Origin: CAYVUV01 sp964455095
Lineage (GTDB): Bacteria; Desulfobacterota; Binatia; HRBIN30; CADEER01
Assembly: GCA_964455095.1 (NCBI GenBank)
Contig: CAYVUV010000373.1
Coordinates: 1 to 47,739 of the forward strand
Direction: 5' to 3'
DNA length: 47,739 nt
Part shown: piece by piece, positions 25,356 through 34,600 of the stretch
How positions within the stretch are numbered: the stretch's first letter is position 1
Layout of the letters: every line of letters begins with the position of its first letter
The notes under the pieces: generated by a model
Told to the model about the DNA's origin: nothing
The model's database searches: none
The model's input: only the letters and a program-made list of their open reading frames with translations
Program-made: the position numbers and the translations under genes

Positions 25356-26528
25356 ATGGCCAACGCAGAACACCTCAAGATCGTAAAGGCAGGGGAGTCG
25401 GCGTTTCGAGCGTGGAAGGATCAGAATTCCCTGACTGCAATGGATCTTTCGCACGCGGATCTCGCGGGTCACGATCTCCACTGGTTGAATTTGCATAGTT
25501 CCGAGCGTTTCCGTAGCAATCTGCATCGGGTTAACTTGAGCAAGGCAAACCTAGCTGGGGCGTATCTAAGGGGGGGCCTATTTGTCGAGGCCGACCTAAC
25601 TGGGGTTGACCTGTCGGGAGCGAACCTTGAGGAGTGCTACCTAGTCCATGCGGACCTGACGCCGCACAACTCGTCGTCGCGTCGCATGCACAAGCTGGTG
25701 GGGAGAGCCCAGCCGGCTAGACTGGTTGGTGCGACGCTGCGAGATGCAGACCTACGCGGAGCAAACCTATGCGAAGCAAACCTAAAAGGAGCAGTTTTGC
25801 GAGGAGCTGATCTATCATGGGCCGATCTTCGCGGTGCGGTGTTGGAAGATTGTGACTTGAGTAACGCGAAGTGCCTTGGAACGAGTTTTTCTGGTGTGGA
25901 TCTGTCTGCGGTGAAGGGGCTTGAAGCGATTCACCATTTTGGACCGAGTCATGTCGGAGTGGATACACTCTTCCTTTCCCAAGGGAAGATTCCGGTGAAG
26001 TTTCTCCGGGGCGCGGGCGTCCCCGAAATCTTGATCGAGTACCTCGGCGCGCTGACCGGAAAGGCGCTCGAGTTCTACTCGTGTTTCATCTCCTACTCGT
26101 CGGCTAACGACGATTTCGCTCGGCGCCTCCATGCGGATCTGCAAGACAAAGGGGTCCGATGCTGGTTCGCTCCGGAGGACATGAAGATCGGCGCCCGACC
26201 GCGACCAACGATAGATGACACCATCCGGAGCCGCGACAAGCTCCTGCTGATTCTTTCGCAACAGTCCGTCGAGAGTCACTGGGTAGGGCACGAAGTCAAC
26301 GAGGCCCTCAACGAGGAGGAACGACGAGGGCAGGATGTCCTCTTTCCCATCCGGATCGACGATGCCGTGATGGACGTCGAGTTTGGATGGGCGAAGGCGA
26401 TCCGTGACGCCCACCAGCCAACGGGGCGGTACATCGGGGACTTCACACGGTGGAAAGAGCACGACGCGTACCGGGTGGCGTTTGAGCGGTTAATCCGTGA
26501 TCTCTGCGCGAAACGCGAGCCGTTGTAG
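25356..26528 (+). CDS. Pentapeptide-repeat TIR-domain protein
   Basis: A 390-residue protein. Residues ~25-200 are pentapeptide repeats of the A(D/N)LxX kind (DLSHADLAGHDL, NLSKANLAGAYL, DLRGANLCEANLKGA), which fold into a right-handed beta helix. Residues ~238-385 are a TIR_2 domain starting FYSCFISYSSANDDFA and including CWFAPEDMKIG; the NADase Glu aligns with Glu313 in HWVGHEVNEA. Bacterial TIR enzymes cleave NAD or make cyclic ADP-ribose signals and often act in anti-phage abortive infection. The pentapeptide part may be the sensor or scaffold. Codon use is less GC-biased than in flanking genes, and it lies 298 bases before the type I restriction operon, so acquisition with that island is likely. 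The start is fixed by GGAGGTAGGAAGGGG. Confidence 0.85.
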   Translation: MANAEHLKIVKAGESAFRAWKDQNSLTAMDLSHADLAGHDLHWLNLHSSERFRSNLHRVNLSKANLAGAYLRGGLFVEADLTGVDLSGANLEECYLVHADLTPHNSSSRRMHKLVGRAQPARLVGATLRDADLRGANLCEANLKGAVLRGADLSWADLRGAVLEDCDLSNAKCLGTSFSGVDLSAVKGLEAIHHFGPSHVGVDTLFLSQGKIPVKFLRGAGVPEILIEYLGALTGKALEFYSCFISYSSANDDFARRLHADLQDKGVRCWFAPEDMKIGARPRPTIDDTIRSRDKLLLILSQQSVESHWVGHEVNEALNEEERRGQDVLFPIRIDDAVMDVEFGWAKAIRDAHQPTGRYIGDFTRWKEHDAYRVAFERLIRDLCAKREPL

Positions 26529-26717
26529 CGCAGTTTGCGCCGCAAACCGCACCCTGGCGAATATCAGTTGTCTTGCCTACTATTGGTGGGCTCGGCTTGA
26601 AGATGTCCGCCGTGAGCGCCTGTTGGTACCAGCGCCCGCGTTCGTGGCGAGACGTCAACGCCGCGCCGTGCGTTCCACCGTTCTCCGTGCGGCGCCGCCC
26701 TGTCCACCGCGGTTTGT

Positions 26718-26776
26718 TTGACACGCTGGGATTTTTCGGTGTCTCACTATCTCACGATGACCGGACACGGTCGTGA
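26718..26776 (+). promoter_or_regulatory. Possible hsd operon promoter and operator
   Basis: In the 298-base gap before hsdM there is a perfect -35 hexamer TTGACA (26718-26723), but the only -10 candidate (CACTAT, 26745-26750) is too far and weak. Overlapping downstream is an imperfect inverted repeat TCACGA-tg-ACCG/CGGT-CGTGA (26752-26776), a plausible site for the operon's own XRE-type protein. A small hairpin GTTTGC-GCC-GCAAAC at 26533-26547 may end the TIR transcript. Confidence 0.3.
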
Positions 26777-26826
26777 TGGGAGAATCGCGATGTGCTCTGG
26801 AGGAGTGCGGGGGAGTGAATTGAGCG

Positions 26827-28815
26827 ATGCCTGACCACAATTACTTCGCGAACCTCATCTGGCAGATCGCGGATCTCCTGCGCGGCCCGTACCGCCCCCC
26901 GCAGTACGAGCGCGTCATGCTACCCATGACCGTGCTCCGCCGCTTCGACTGCGTGCTCGCGCCCACCAAGGCAAAGGTCTTAGCCGAGTTCGACAAGCGC
27001 AAGGGCGGCAAGCTCGAAGGCGACGCGCTCGACGCCAATCTCAACAAGGTCGCCGGCCAGCGCTTCCACAACCACTCGCCGCTCGACTTCGAGAAGCTGA
27101 AGGGCGATCCCGACAACATCGAGAAGCACCTCGTCAGCTACATCAAGGGCTTCTCGAAGAACGTGCGCGACATCTTCGACTTCTTCGAGTTCGAAGCCGA
27201 GATCGAGCGGATGCGCGAGGCGAACATCCTCTACCTCGTCGTCTCCAAGTTCTGCGACGTGGATCTTCACCCGAACGCGGTGCCGAATGAGCAGATGGGG
27301 CTCATCTTCGAGAACCTCATCCGGCGCTTCAACGAACTGGCCAACGAGACCGCGGGCGACCACTTCACGCCGCGCGAGGTCATCCGGCTGATGGTAAACA
27401 TCCTGTTCATCCACGATGATAAGCTACTCGCCACGCCCGGCACCGTGCGCAAGCTACTAGACCCGGCCTGCGGCACGGGCGGCATGCTGGCGGAAGCGCA
27501 GAACTACCTGCGCGAGCACCACGGCGCGGCCAAGCTCTACGTCTATGGGCAGGACTACAACAAGCGCGCCTTTGCCACCGCGGCGTCGGACATGCTGATG
27601 AAGCAGGTAGACCACAACGGCGCCGGTAACAACGTTCGTTTCGGCGACAGCTTTACCGAGGACCAGTTCGCCGCAGAGACCTTCGACTACTTCCTCACCA
27701 ACCCGCCATTCGGTGTGGACTGGAAGAAGCAGCAGAAGGAGATCCAGAACGAGCACCAGAAGCGCGGCTTCGACGGCCGCTTCGGCGCCGGGTTGCCGCG
27801 CGTGAACGATGGCTCGCTGCTCTTCCTGCAGCACATGGTCGACAAGTTCGAGCCGGTACGCCCGGCGGAGCACAAGTACGGCTCGCGGCTCGCCATCGTC
27901 TTCAGCGGCTCGCCGCTCTTCACCGGCGGCGCGGGCTCGGGCGAGAGCGACATCCGCAAGTGGATCATCGAAAACGACTGGCTCGAGGCCATCATCGCCC
28001 TGCCGGAGCAGATGTTCTACAACACCGGCATCGGCACCTACGTCTGGATCGTCACCAACCGCAAGGAGAAGCGGCGCAAGGGCAAGATCCAGCTCCTAGA
28101 TGCGCGCGACTTGTGGACCGCGGGCGGCAGCGAGGACAACAAACGCAGCCTCGGCGACAAGCGCCGGCACATCACCGCCAACCAGATCGCCGAGATAGTG
28201 AAGCTCTACGGCCGGCAGACCGACGGCGAAACCTCGAAGACCTTCGACAACGCCGACTTCGGCTACACCCGCGTGACTGTCGAGCGGCCCCTGCGCCTGC
28301 GCTACCAGATGACCCTGGACGACAAGGCCCGCTTCCTCGACGCCTGCCCGAACCTGCTCGACGACGTGCAGGCCATCGACAAGGCGCTGGGCCGCGAGCC
28401 GCAGCGCGACTGGAATGCGGTGTGGGGCCGCATCGAAGATCTGCTGCACGCGCGCAAGTCGCGCTGGAAGGCGACGGAGCAGAAGCTCTTCCGCAGCGTC
28501 TTCACGCAGAAGGACCCCGAGGCCGAGGCGGTTGCCAGGGGCGGGCGCGATGAAGGCTATGAGCCGGACGCCGACCTGCGCGACTTCGAGAATGTGCCGC
28601 TCAAGGACGACATCGACGCCTACTTCGAGCGCGAGGTGCGCCCGCACGTGCCCGACGCCTGGATGGACCGCAGCAAGGACAAGGTCGGCTACGAGATCAA
28701 CTTCAACCGCCACTTCTACAAGTACACGCCGCCGCGCGCGCTGGAGACGATCGACGCGGAGCTTAAGCAGGCGGAAGAAGAGATCATGCGGTTGCTGCGA
28801 GAGGTGACGGAGTGA
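26827..28815 (+). CDS. hsdM: Type I DNA methyltransferase subunit
   Basis: A 662-residue N6-adenine methyltransferase subunit that, with HsdS, methylates the recognition sequence and, with HsdR, forms the restriction complex. An HsdM_N helical domain opens the protein (ANLIWQIADLLRGPYRPPQYERVMLPM split across residues 5-31). SAM motif I LDPACGTGG is at residues ~211-219 and catalytic motif IV NPPFG at 292-296. It is longer than E. coli HsdM (529), with an extended C-terminal region as in the HsdM group having a ~660-residue form. Its stop overlaps the hsdS GTG (GTGA). No close promoter is certain. Confidence 0.95.
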   Translation: MPDHNYFANLIWQIADLLRGPYRPPQYERVMLPMTVLRRFDCVLAPTKAKVLAEFDKRKGGKLEGDALDANLNKVAGQRFHNHSPLDFEKLKGDPDNIEKHLVSYIKGFSKNVRDIFDFFEFEAEIERMREANILYLVVSKFCDVDLHPNAVPNEQMGLIFENLIRRFNELANETAGDHFTPREVIRLMVNILFIHDDKLLATPGTVRKLLDPACGTGGMLAEAQNYLREHHGAAKLYVYGQDYNKRAFATAASDMLMKQVDHNGAGNNVRFGDSFTEDQFAAETFDYFLTNPPFGVDWKKQQKEIQNEHQKRGFDGRFGAGLPRVNDGSLLFLQHMVDKFEPVRPAEHKYGSRLAIVFSGSPLFTGGAGSGESDIRKWIIENDWLEAIIALPEQMFYNTGIGTYVWIVTNRKEKRRKGKIQLLDARDLWTAGGSEDNKRSLGDKRRHITANQIAEIVKLYGRQTDGETSKTFDNADFGYTRVTVERPLRLRYQMTLDDKARFLDACPNLLDDVQAIDKALGREPQRDWNAVWGRIEDLLHARKSRWKATEQKLFRSVFTQKDPEAEAVARGGRDEGYEPDADLRDFENVPLKDDIDAYFEREVRPHVPDAWMDRSKDKVGYEINFNRHFYKYTPPRALETIDAELKQAEEEIMRLLREVTE

Positions 28816-30038
28816 GTGGCCGGCTACCGATGAAGCCGACCGGACTGCCCTGGGCCCCGGAAGTTCCAGCTCACTGGACGGTCAAGAAGCTCGCGTTCCT
28901 CGCATCCCTGAAGAGCGGCGACTCGATCACTTCTGACGAAATCAAAGACGACCTGCCGTACCCGGTGTACGGCGGGAACGGCTTGCGCGGCTATACGGAC
29001 CGGTTTACTCACGACGGCGAGTACGCACTCATCGGCCGACAAGGCGCCCTATGCGGGAATATCAACTATGCCAAGGGAGAGTTCTGGGCTTCTGAGCACG
29101 CTGTCGTCGTAGATCCCAAGGAGAGGGTCGCAGTCCATTGGCTCGGCGAACTGTTGCGTGCGATGGACCTCAATCAGTATTCGGTTTCTGCAGCCCAGCC
29201 CGGGCTGGCTGTCGATGCGATTGCCGCATTAAAGGTGCCAATCCCGCCCCTGGAGGAACAGCGCGCCATCGCTGCCTACCTCGACCGTGAGACGGCGCGA
29301 CTGGATGCGCTGGTGGCGGCGAAGGAGCGGTTGCTCGGGCTGTTGGCCGAGAAGCGCCGGGCGCTCATCACCCGCGCCGTCACCCGCGGCCTCGACAATG
29401 GCGCCCCGCTGAAGGACACCGGTATCGAGTGGCTTCCTCAAGTGCCGCGACACTGGCGTTCGTCCAAGATGGGACGCCTTTTCAAGCAGGCGAAGCGACT
29501 AGGATTCTCAGAGCTCATGGTCTTGTCCGTCTACCGCGAGTACGGCGTAATCGAGAGGGCGTCCCGCGACGACAACGCCAATCGCGTGCCCGAGGACTTG
29601 GACAAGTACCAACTCGTAGAGGTGTCCGACCTTGTAATCAACAAGATGAAGGCGTGGCAGGGTTCGCTCGGTGTATCGGAACTGCGAGGCATCACGAGTC
29701 CTGACTATGTTGTGTTTCGCCCATTGCATCGGGAGCATCCGCGCTTCCTTCATTTCCTGTTGAGGAACCAGCTGCTGACGACTGTCTACCTGTCTATGTC
29801 GAACGGCATCCGAACTAGTCAGTGGCGGCTCGAACCCGACCGCTTTCTGGATCTCGGTGTTCTCCTTCCGCCGCTGGACGAACAGCGCGCGATCGTCGCG
29901 CATATCGATTCCGAAACGACGAAGCTCGAGGCCCTGCGCGTTGCAACGGACCGGACGATTACGTTGCTGAGAGAACGCCGAGCCGCACTCATAGCCGCGG
30001 CTGCGACAGGCCAGATCGACGTCGGGGTCACCGCATGA
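28812..30038 (+). CDS. hsdS: Type I specificity subunit
   Basis: A 408-residue DNA-recognition subunit with two target-recognition domains (residues ~15-135 and ~215-345), each followed by a conserved helical spacer. The spacers show the standard signature: PPLEEQRAIAAYLDRETARLD near residue 140 and PPLDEQRAIVAHIDSETTKLE near 352. The first TRD therefore reads one half-site and the second the other; the target cannot be deduced by eye. GTG 28812 overlaps hsdM, and the stop overlaps the next ATG (ATGA). The TRDs use rarer codons than the helices, as usual for these shuffled segments. Confidence 0.94.
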   Translation: MSGRLPMKPTGLPWAPEVPAHWTVKKLAFLASLKSGDSITSDEIKDDLPYPVYGGNGLRGYTDRFTHDGEYALIGRQGALCGNINYAKGEFWASEHAVVVDPKERVAVHWLGELLRAMDLNQYSVSAAQPGLAVDAIAALKVPIPPLEEQRAIAAYLDRETARLDALVAAKERLLGLLAEKRRALITRAVTRGLDNGAPLKDTGIEWLPQVPRHWRSSKMGRLFKQAKRLGFSELMVLSVYREYGVIERASRDDNANRVPEDLDKYQLVEVSDLVINKMKAWQGSLGVSELRGITSPDYVVFRPLHREHPRFLHFLLRNQLLTTVYLSMSNGIRTSQWRLEPDRFLDLGVLLPPLDEQRAIVAHIDSETTKLEALRVATDRTITLLRERRAALIAAAATGQIDVGVTA

Positions 30039-31180
30039 CCCGCGTCGCGATCAGGCCGACGATGTTGCGCTGGGCGTGCGAACGTGCCGGCTTCGACGTC
30101 GGCGCGTTGACGCCTCGCTTCCCGCAGCTTCCCGCCTGGGAGCGCGGGGAGAAGCAGCCGACCTTCAAGCAGCTCGAGGCGTTCGCCAAGGCCACCCACA
30201 CGCCATTTGGTTACTTGTTCCTTCCCGAGCCGCCCGAAGAGCCGGTGCCGATCCCCGACTTCCGCACCGTGCGCGACGCGGGTGTGCGGCGGCCGAGCCC
30301 GGACCTGCTCGACATCGTCTATCTGTGCCAGCACCGGCAGGACTGGTATCGCGACTTTGCGCGCGCCGAGGGCGAGGAGCCGTTGCCCTTCGTCGGCGCC
30401 GGGAACGTGAACGACGATGTGGTGCGAGCGGCGGCGGCGATCCGCGAAGCGCTCGGCTTCGACCTCGATGCCCGCCGCCGGATGCCGACCTGGACCGATG
30501 CGTTGCGGCGGTTCATTGAGCAGGCGGATGCGCTGGGCGTGCTGGTGATGGTGAGCGGCGTCGTCGGGAGCAACAACCGGCGCAAGCTCGACCCGACGGA
30601 ATTCCGCGGCTTTGCCCTCGCCGATTCGCTCGCGCCGCTCGTGTTCGTGAACGGCGCGGACACCAAGGCGGCGCAGATGTTCACACTTGCCCACGAGCTG
30701 GCGCACATCTGGCTCGGGCAAACCGCCCTGTCGGATTCGGAGCCCGCCGAAGCGCCGACGCAGGCAGTGGAGCGCTGGTGCAACCGCGTGGCGGCGGAAC
30801 TTCTCGTGCCGCTCGAGACTTTCCGCGCGGAACAGAACCGGCGTGCGCAGCTGCGGGAGGAGCTCGACCGGCTGGCGCGCCGGTTCAAGGTGAGCACACT
30901 GGTGGTGCTTCGCCGCATGCACGACGCGGGCACGCTGCGTGGCGATGCGTATTGGAGCGCGTACGAAGAGGAAGCGCAGCGCGTGCGCGCGGTCACGAAG
31001 GGAAGCGGCGGCGATTTCTACCTGACGCTCGGCGCGCGTGTGTCCAAGCGCTTCGCCCGTGCCCTGGTTGTGAGCACGTTGGAGGGGCAGACGCTCTACC
31101 GGGACGCCTTCCGCATGCTCGGGATCAAGAGAGATGCGACCTTCCGAGAGCTCGGCGCGCAGCTTGGATATCCGGTGTGA
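30035..31180 (+). CDS. XRE-type regulator with ImmA/IrrE metallopeptidase domain
   Basis: A 381-residue COG2856-type protein. Residues ~5-65 look like an XRE-like helix-turn-helix (RWACERAGFDVGALTPRFPQ, WERGEKQPTFKQLEAFAKAT). The zinc peptidase signature HELAH (His220, Glu221, His224) lies in FTLAHELAHIWLG. ImmA/IrrE proteins cleave repressors in response to DNA damage in phages, ICEs and Deinococcus. COG2856 proteins also pair with PIN-like DUF4411 proteins as a predicted toxin-antitoxin unit, and the next gene is exactly that. Embedding between hsdS and hsdR with ATGA/TGATG overlaps implies shared regulation with the restriction complex. Confidence 0.9.
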   Translation: MTRVAIRPTMLRWACERAGFDVGALTPRFPQLPAWERGEKQPTFKQLEAFAKATHTPFGYLFLPEPPEEPVPIPDFRTVRDAGVRRPSPDLLDIVYLCQHRQDWYRDFARAEGEEPLPFVGAGNVNDDVVRAAAAIREALGFDLDARRRMPTWTDALRRFIEQADALGVLVMVSGVVGSNNRRKLDPTEFRGFALADSLAPLVFVNGADTKAAQMFTLAHELAHIWLGQTALSDSEPAEAPTQAVERWCNRVAAELLVPLETFRAEQNRRAQLREELDRLARRFKVSTLVVLRRMHDAGTLRGDAYWSAYEEEAQRVRAVTKGSGGDFYLTLGARVSKRFARALVVSTLEGQTLYRDAFRMLGIKRDATFRELGAQLGYPV

Positions 31181-31674
31181 TGGCCTACCTCCTCGATGCG
31201 AACGTGTTCATTGAGGCGAAGCGGCGCCACTACGGCTTCGACTTCTGCCCCGCATTCTGGGACTGGCTCGATACTCAGCACGCCGCCGGCACGGTGTTCA
31301 GCATCGAGAAGGTGGGTGACGAGCTGCGCTCGGGAAATGACGATCTGAGCCAGTGGGCAGGCCGGCGCGGCGCGGCGTTCTTCCTGCCGCCCGACGATCG
31401 GCTGCTCCCCAGCCTCGCCGCCGTCGCGGAGTGGGTACGTGGCCAGAGCTATCGCCCCGGCGCCATCGGCGCGTTCCTCGAAGACGCCGACTACTATCTC
31501 GTGGCACACGCGCACGCGCACGGCCATGTGGTCGTCACGCACGAGGTGCCGAGCGACGGCGTGCGGCAGGTAAAGATCCCGAACGTCGCCATTGGTATGA
31601 AGCTGAAGTGCATGACGCCCTACGAGGTGCTCCGATTGGAACGGGCGCGATTCATCCTCGGGCCGACGCCATGA
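31180..31674 (+). CDS. DUF4411 PIN-like protein, putative RNase toxin
   Basis: A 164-residue protein of the DUF4411 family with a PIN-like fold. It begins YLLDANVFIEAKR, with the first acidic residue of the PIN active site; later acidic positions are Glu in IEKVGDEL and Asp pairs in FLEDADYYLVAHA, and the strand VVVTHEVP follows. PIN proteins are Mg-dependent RNases. It overlaps the stop of the COG2856-type gene by one base (TGATG) and the hsdR start (ATGA). In the predicted pair this gene is the toxin and the upstream XRE-peptidase protein the partner. Here it could act as a fail-safe if restriction is lost. Confidence 0.85.
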   Translation: MAYLLDANVFIEAKRRHYGFDFCPAFWDWLDTQHAAGTVFSIEKVGDELRSGNDDLSQWAGRRGAAFFLPPDDRLLPSLAAVAEWVRGQSYRPGAIGAFLEDADYYLVAHAHAHGHVVVTHEVPSDGVRQVKIPNVAIGMKLKCMTPYEVLRLERARFILGPTP

Positions 31675-34600
31675 ACCGCACCAACGAAGCCGCCTTCGAG
31701 ACCGTCATCGAAGCGCACCTTCTCCAGAACGGCTACGTATCGGTTGCCCCCGAAGGTTTCGACCGCGATCGCGCGATATTCCCTGATACAGTGCTCGCCT
31801 TCATCCGCGAGACCCAGCAGAAGGAGTGGGGCAAGCTGGAGGCGCTGCACGGGGACAGGACCGGCGAGCAGATCCTCGGCGACCTGTGCAAGTGGATGGA
31901 CCAGAACGGCGCTCTCGCGACGCTGCGCCACGGCTTCAAGTGCTACGGGCGGACACTCCACGCGGCGTTCTTCAAGGCCGCGCATGAGCTGAATCCAGAG
32001 CTGGAAGCGCGCTATGCTGCGAACCGCCTGGGGCTGACCCGACAGCTTCACTTCTCGCCGCGCTCCGAGAAGTCTCTCGATGTAACGCTGAGTCTGAACG
32101 GTATCCCCGTGGCCACGGTAGAGCTGAAGAACCCGCTCACGGGCCAGCGGGTCGAAGATGCGCGCCGGCAATACAAACAGGACCGCGACCCGCGCGAGAC
32201 GATCTTCGAGTTCAAGCGCCGAACGCTGGTGCATTTCGCGGCGGATACCGAGTCGGTGCTGATGACCACCCGCCTGGCGGGTACGGCGACGCACTTCCTC
32301 CCCTTCAACAAGGGTTGTGACGGCGGCGCCGGAAACCCGCCCGATCCGGCCGGGCGGACCTATCGCACGGCCTACTTGTGGGAAGAGGTGCTGCAGCGAG
32401 ACAGCGTGCTCGACCTGCTCGCGCGCTTCATCCACCTGCAGATCGACGAGAAGCGCGACGACCACGGCCGCAAGGTCAAGACCGAGTCGATGATCTTCCC
32501 GCGCTACCATCAGCTCCAGGCGGTGCGCCAGTTGGTTGATGCCGCGCGCAGCGAGGGCGTCGGGCGCAATTACCTCGTTGAGCACTCGGCCGGCAGCGGC
32601 AAGAGCAACACGATCGGCTGGCTGACGCACCGGCTCGCGTCCCTGCACGACGCCGCCAACCAGCGCGTCTTCGACAGCGTGATCGTGGTGACCGACCGTG
32701 TGGTGCTCGACCAGCAGCTTCAGGACACGATCTACCAGTTCGAGCACAAGCGCGGTGTCGTGCAGCGGATCGACGAGAGCTCACGGCAGCTCGCCGAAGC
32801 GCTTGAGAACGCGGTGCCGGTGATCATCACAACCTTGCAGAAGTTCCCGTTCGTCTCGCGGCAGTTGCTCAAGATGGCCGAGGAGCGCGGCAAGACCGGC
32901 ACCGGCACGCTGGTCACCCGACGTTGCGCCGTCATCATCGACGAGGCCCACAGTTCTCAGGGCGGTGAGACGGCGACCGACCTCAAGGAAGTGCTCGGCG
33001 GCGAGGGGCTTCGCGACGAAGCGAAGAAGCGCGCGGCCGAGGAAGGTCGCGACGACATGGAGGAGCTGTTTCGCAGCATGGCCAAGCGCGGCCGGCAGTC
33101 GAACTTGAGCTTCTTCGCCTTCACCGCCACGCCCAAACACAAGACGCTCGCCGTGTTCGGCCGCGATGGGCAGCCCGCGCACCGCTACACGATGCGGCAG
33201 GCGATCGAGGAGGAGTTCATCCTCGACGTGCTGAAGTACTACACGACTTACGCGACCTACTTCGGGCTGCTCAAGGCCTGCGAGGACGATCCCAACGTCG
33301 AGCGCAAGAAGGCCGCACAGGCGCTGGCGCGCTTCATGAAGCTGCACCCGCACAACATCGCTCAGAAGACAGAGGTGATGGTCGAGCACTTCCAAGCCGT
33401 CACCCGTCACAAGATCGGCGGCCGTGCTAAGGCGATGGTGGTGACGGGATCGCGTCTAGAAGCCGTGCGCTACAAGCAGAGGTTCGATCGGTATATCCAA
33501 GAGAAGGGCTACGCCATCAAGTCGCTGGTGGCGTTCTCGGGGACGGTGGTGGACGACAAGCTCCCGGCTGTCGTCAGCTACACCGAAGTGGCCATGAACC
33601 ATGGCATTTCCGAGAAAGAGCTGCCCGAGAAGTTCGCGTCGCAGGAGTACCATGTCCTCCTCGTCGCGGAGAAGTACCAGACTGGCTTCGATCAGCCGCT
33701 CTTGCACACCATGTTCGTGGACAAGCGGCTTGCGGGCATACAGGCCGTGCAAACGTTGTCGCGGTTGAACCGCATTCATCCACTCAAGGAAGACACCTTC
33801 GTTCTCGACTTTGTGAACGACCGCGAAGAGATCCGCGAGGCCTTCAAGGTCTATTACGAAGGCGCGGAGATGGGCGAGCAAGTCGACCCAGCCCGCATGT
33901 ATGCGATCAAGGGTGAGCTGGACGCCTCGGGAATCTATCTCGATGAGGAGGTTGAGCGATTCAGCGCCGTCTACTTCAAGCCGAAGCAGCGGCAGAGTGC
34001 CCTAGACCACCAGGCAATGAATGCAGCGCTCGATCCCGCGGTGTCGCGCTTCACCGTACGCCAAAAGGACAACGAGGATGAGGCCGAAGTCTGGCGCGGC
34101 AAGGTACGGGCGCTCTTGAGCCTGTACGGGTTCCTAAGCCAGGTGATTCCGTACCAGGACTCAGATCTCGAGCGACTGTACGTGTTTCTCCGCCATCTCG
34201 CGGCGAAGCTCCCGCGGCGCAAGAGCGGCCCAGCGTACCAGTTCGACGATGAGGTGCGGCTCGAGTACTACCGCCTGCAGATGATCAGCGAAGGGTCCAT
34301 CTCGCTCCAAGACGGTGAAGCTCGGCGCCTCGATGGCCCGACAGAGGTCGGCAGCGGCCTGGTGCGGCCGCAGCCCGTGCCGCTTTCGCAGCTCATCGAC
34401 GTCGTGAATGAGCGCTTCGGTACAGACTTCAACCAAGCCGACCAGCTCTTCTTCGATCAAATCGTCGAGGCTGCCATGGCCGACGACGGCCTGCGAGAGG
34501 CCGCCGCGGTAAATCCAGGCGACAAGTTCGAGCTGGTGTTCAGGAACCTATTAGAGCGGCTCTTCGTCGAGCGCATGGATCAGAACGAGGAGATCTTCGT

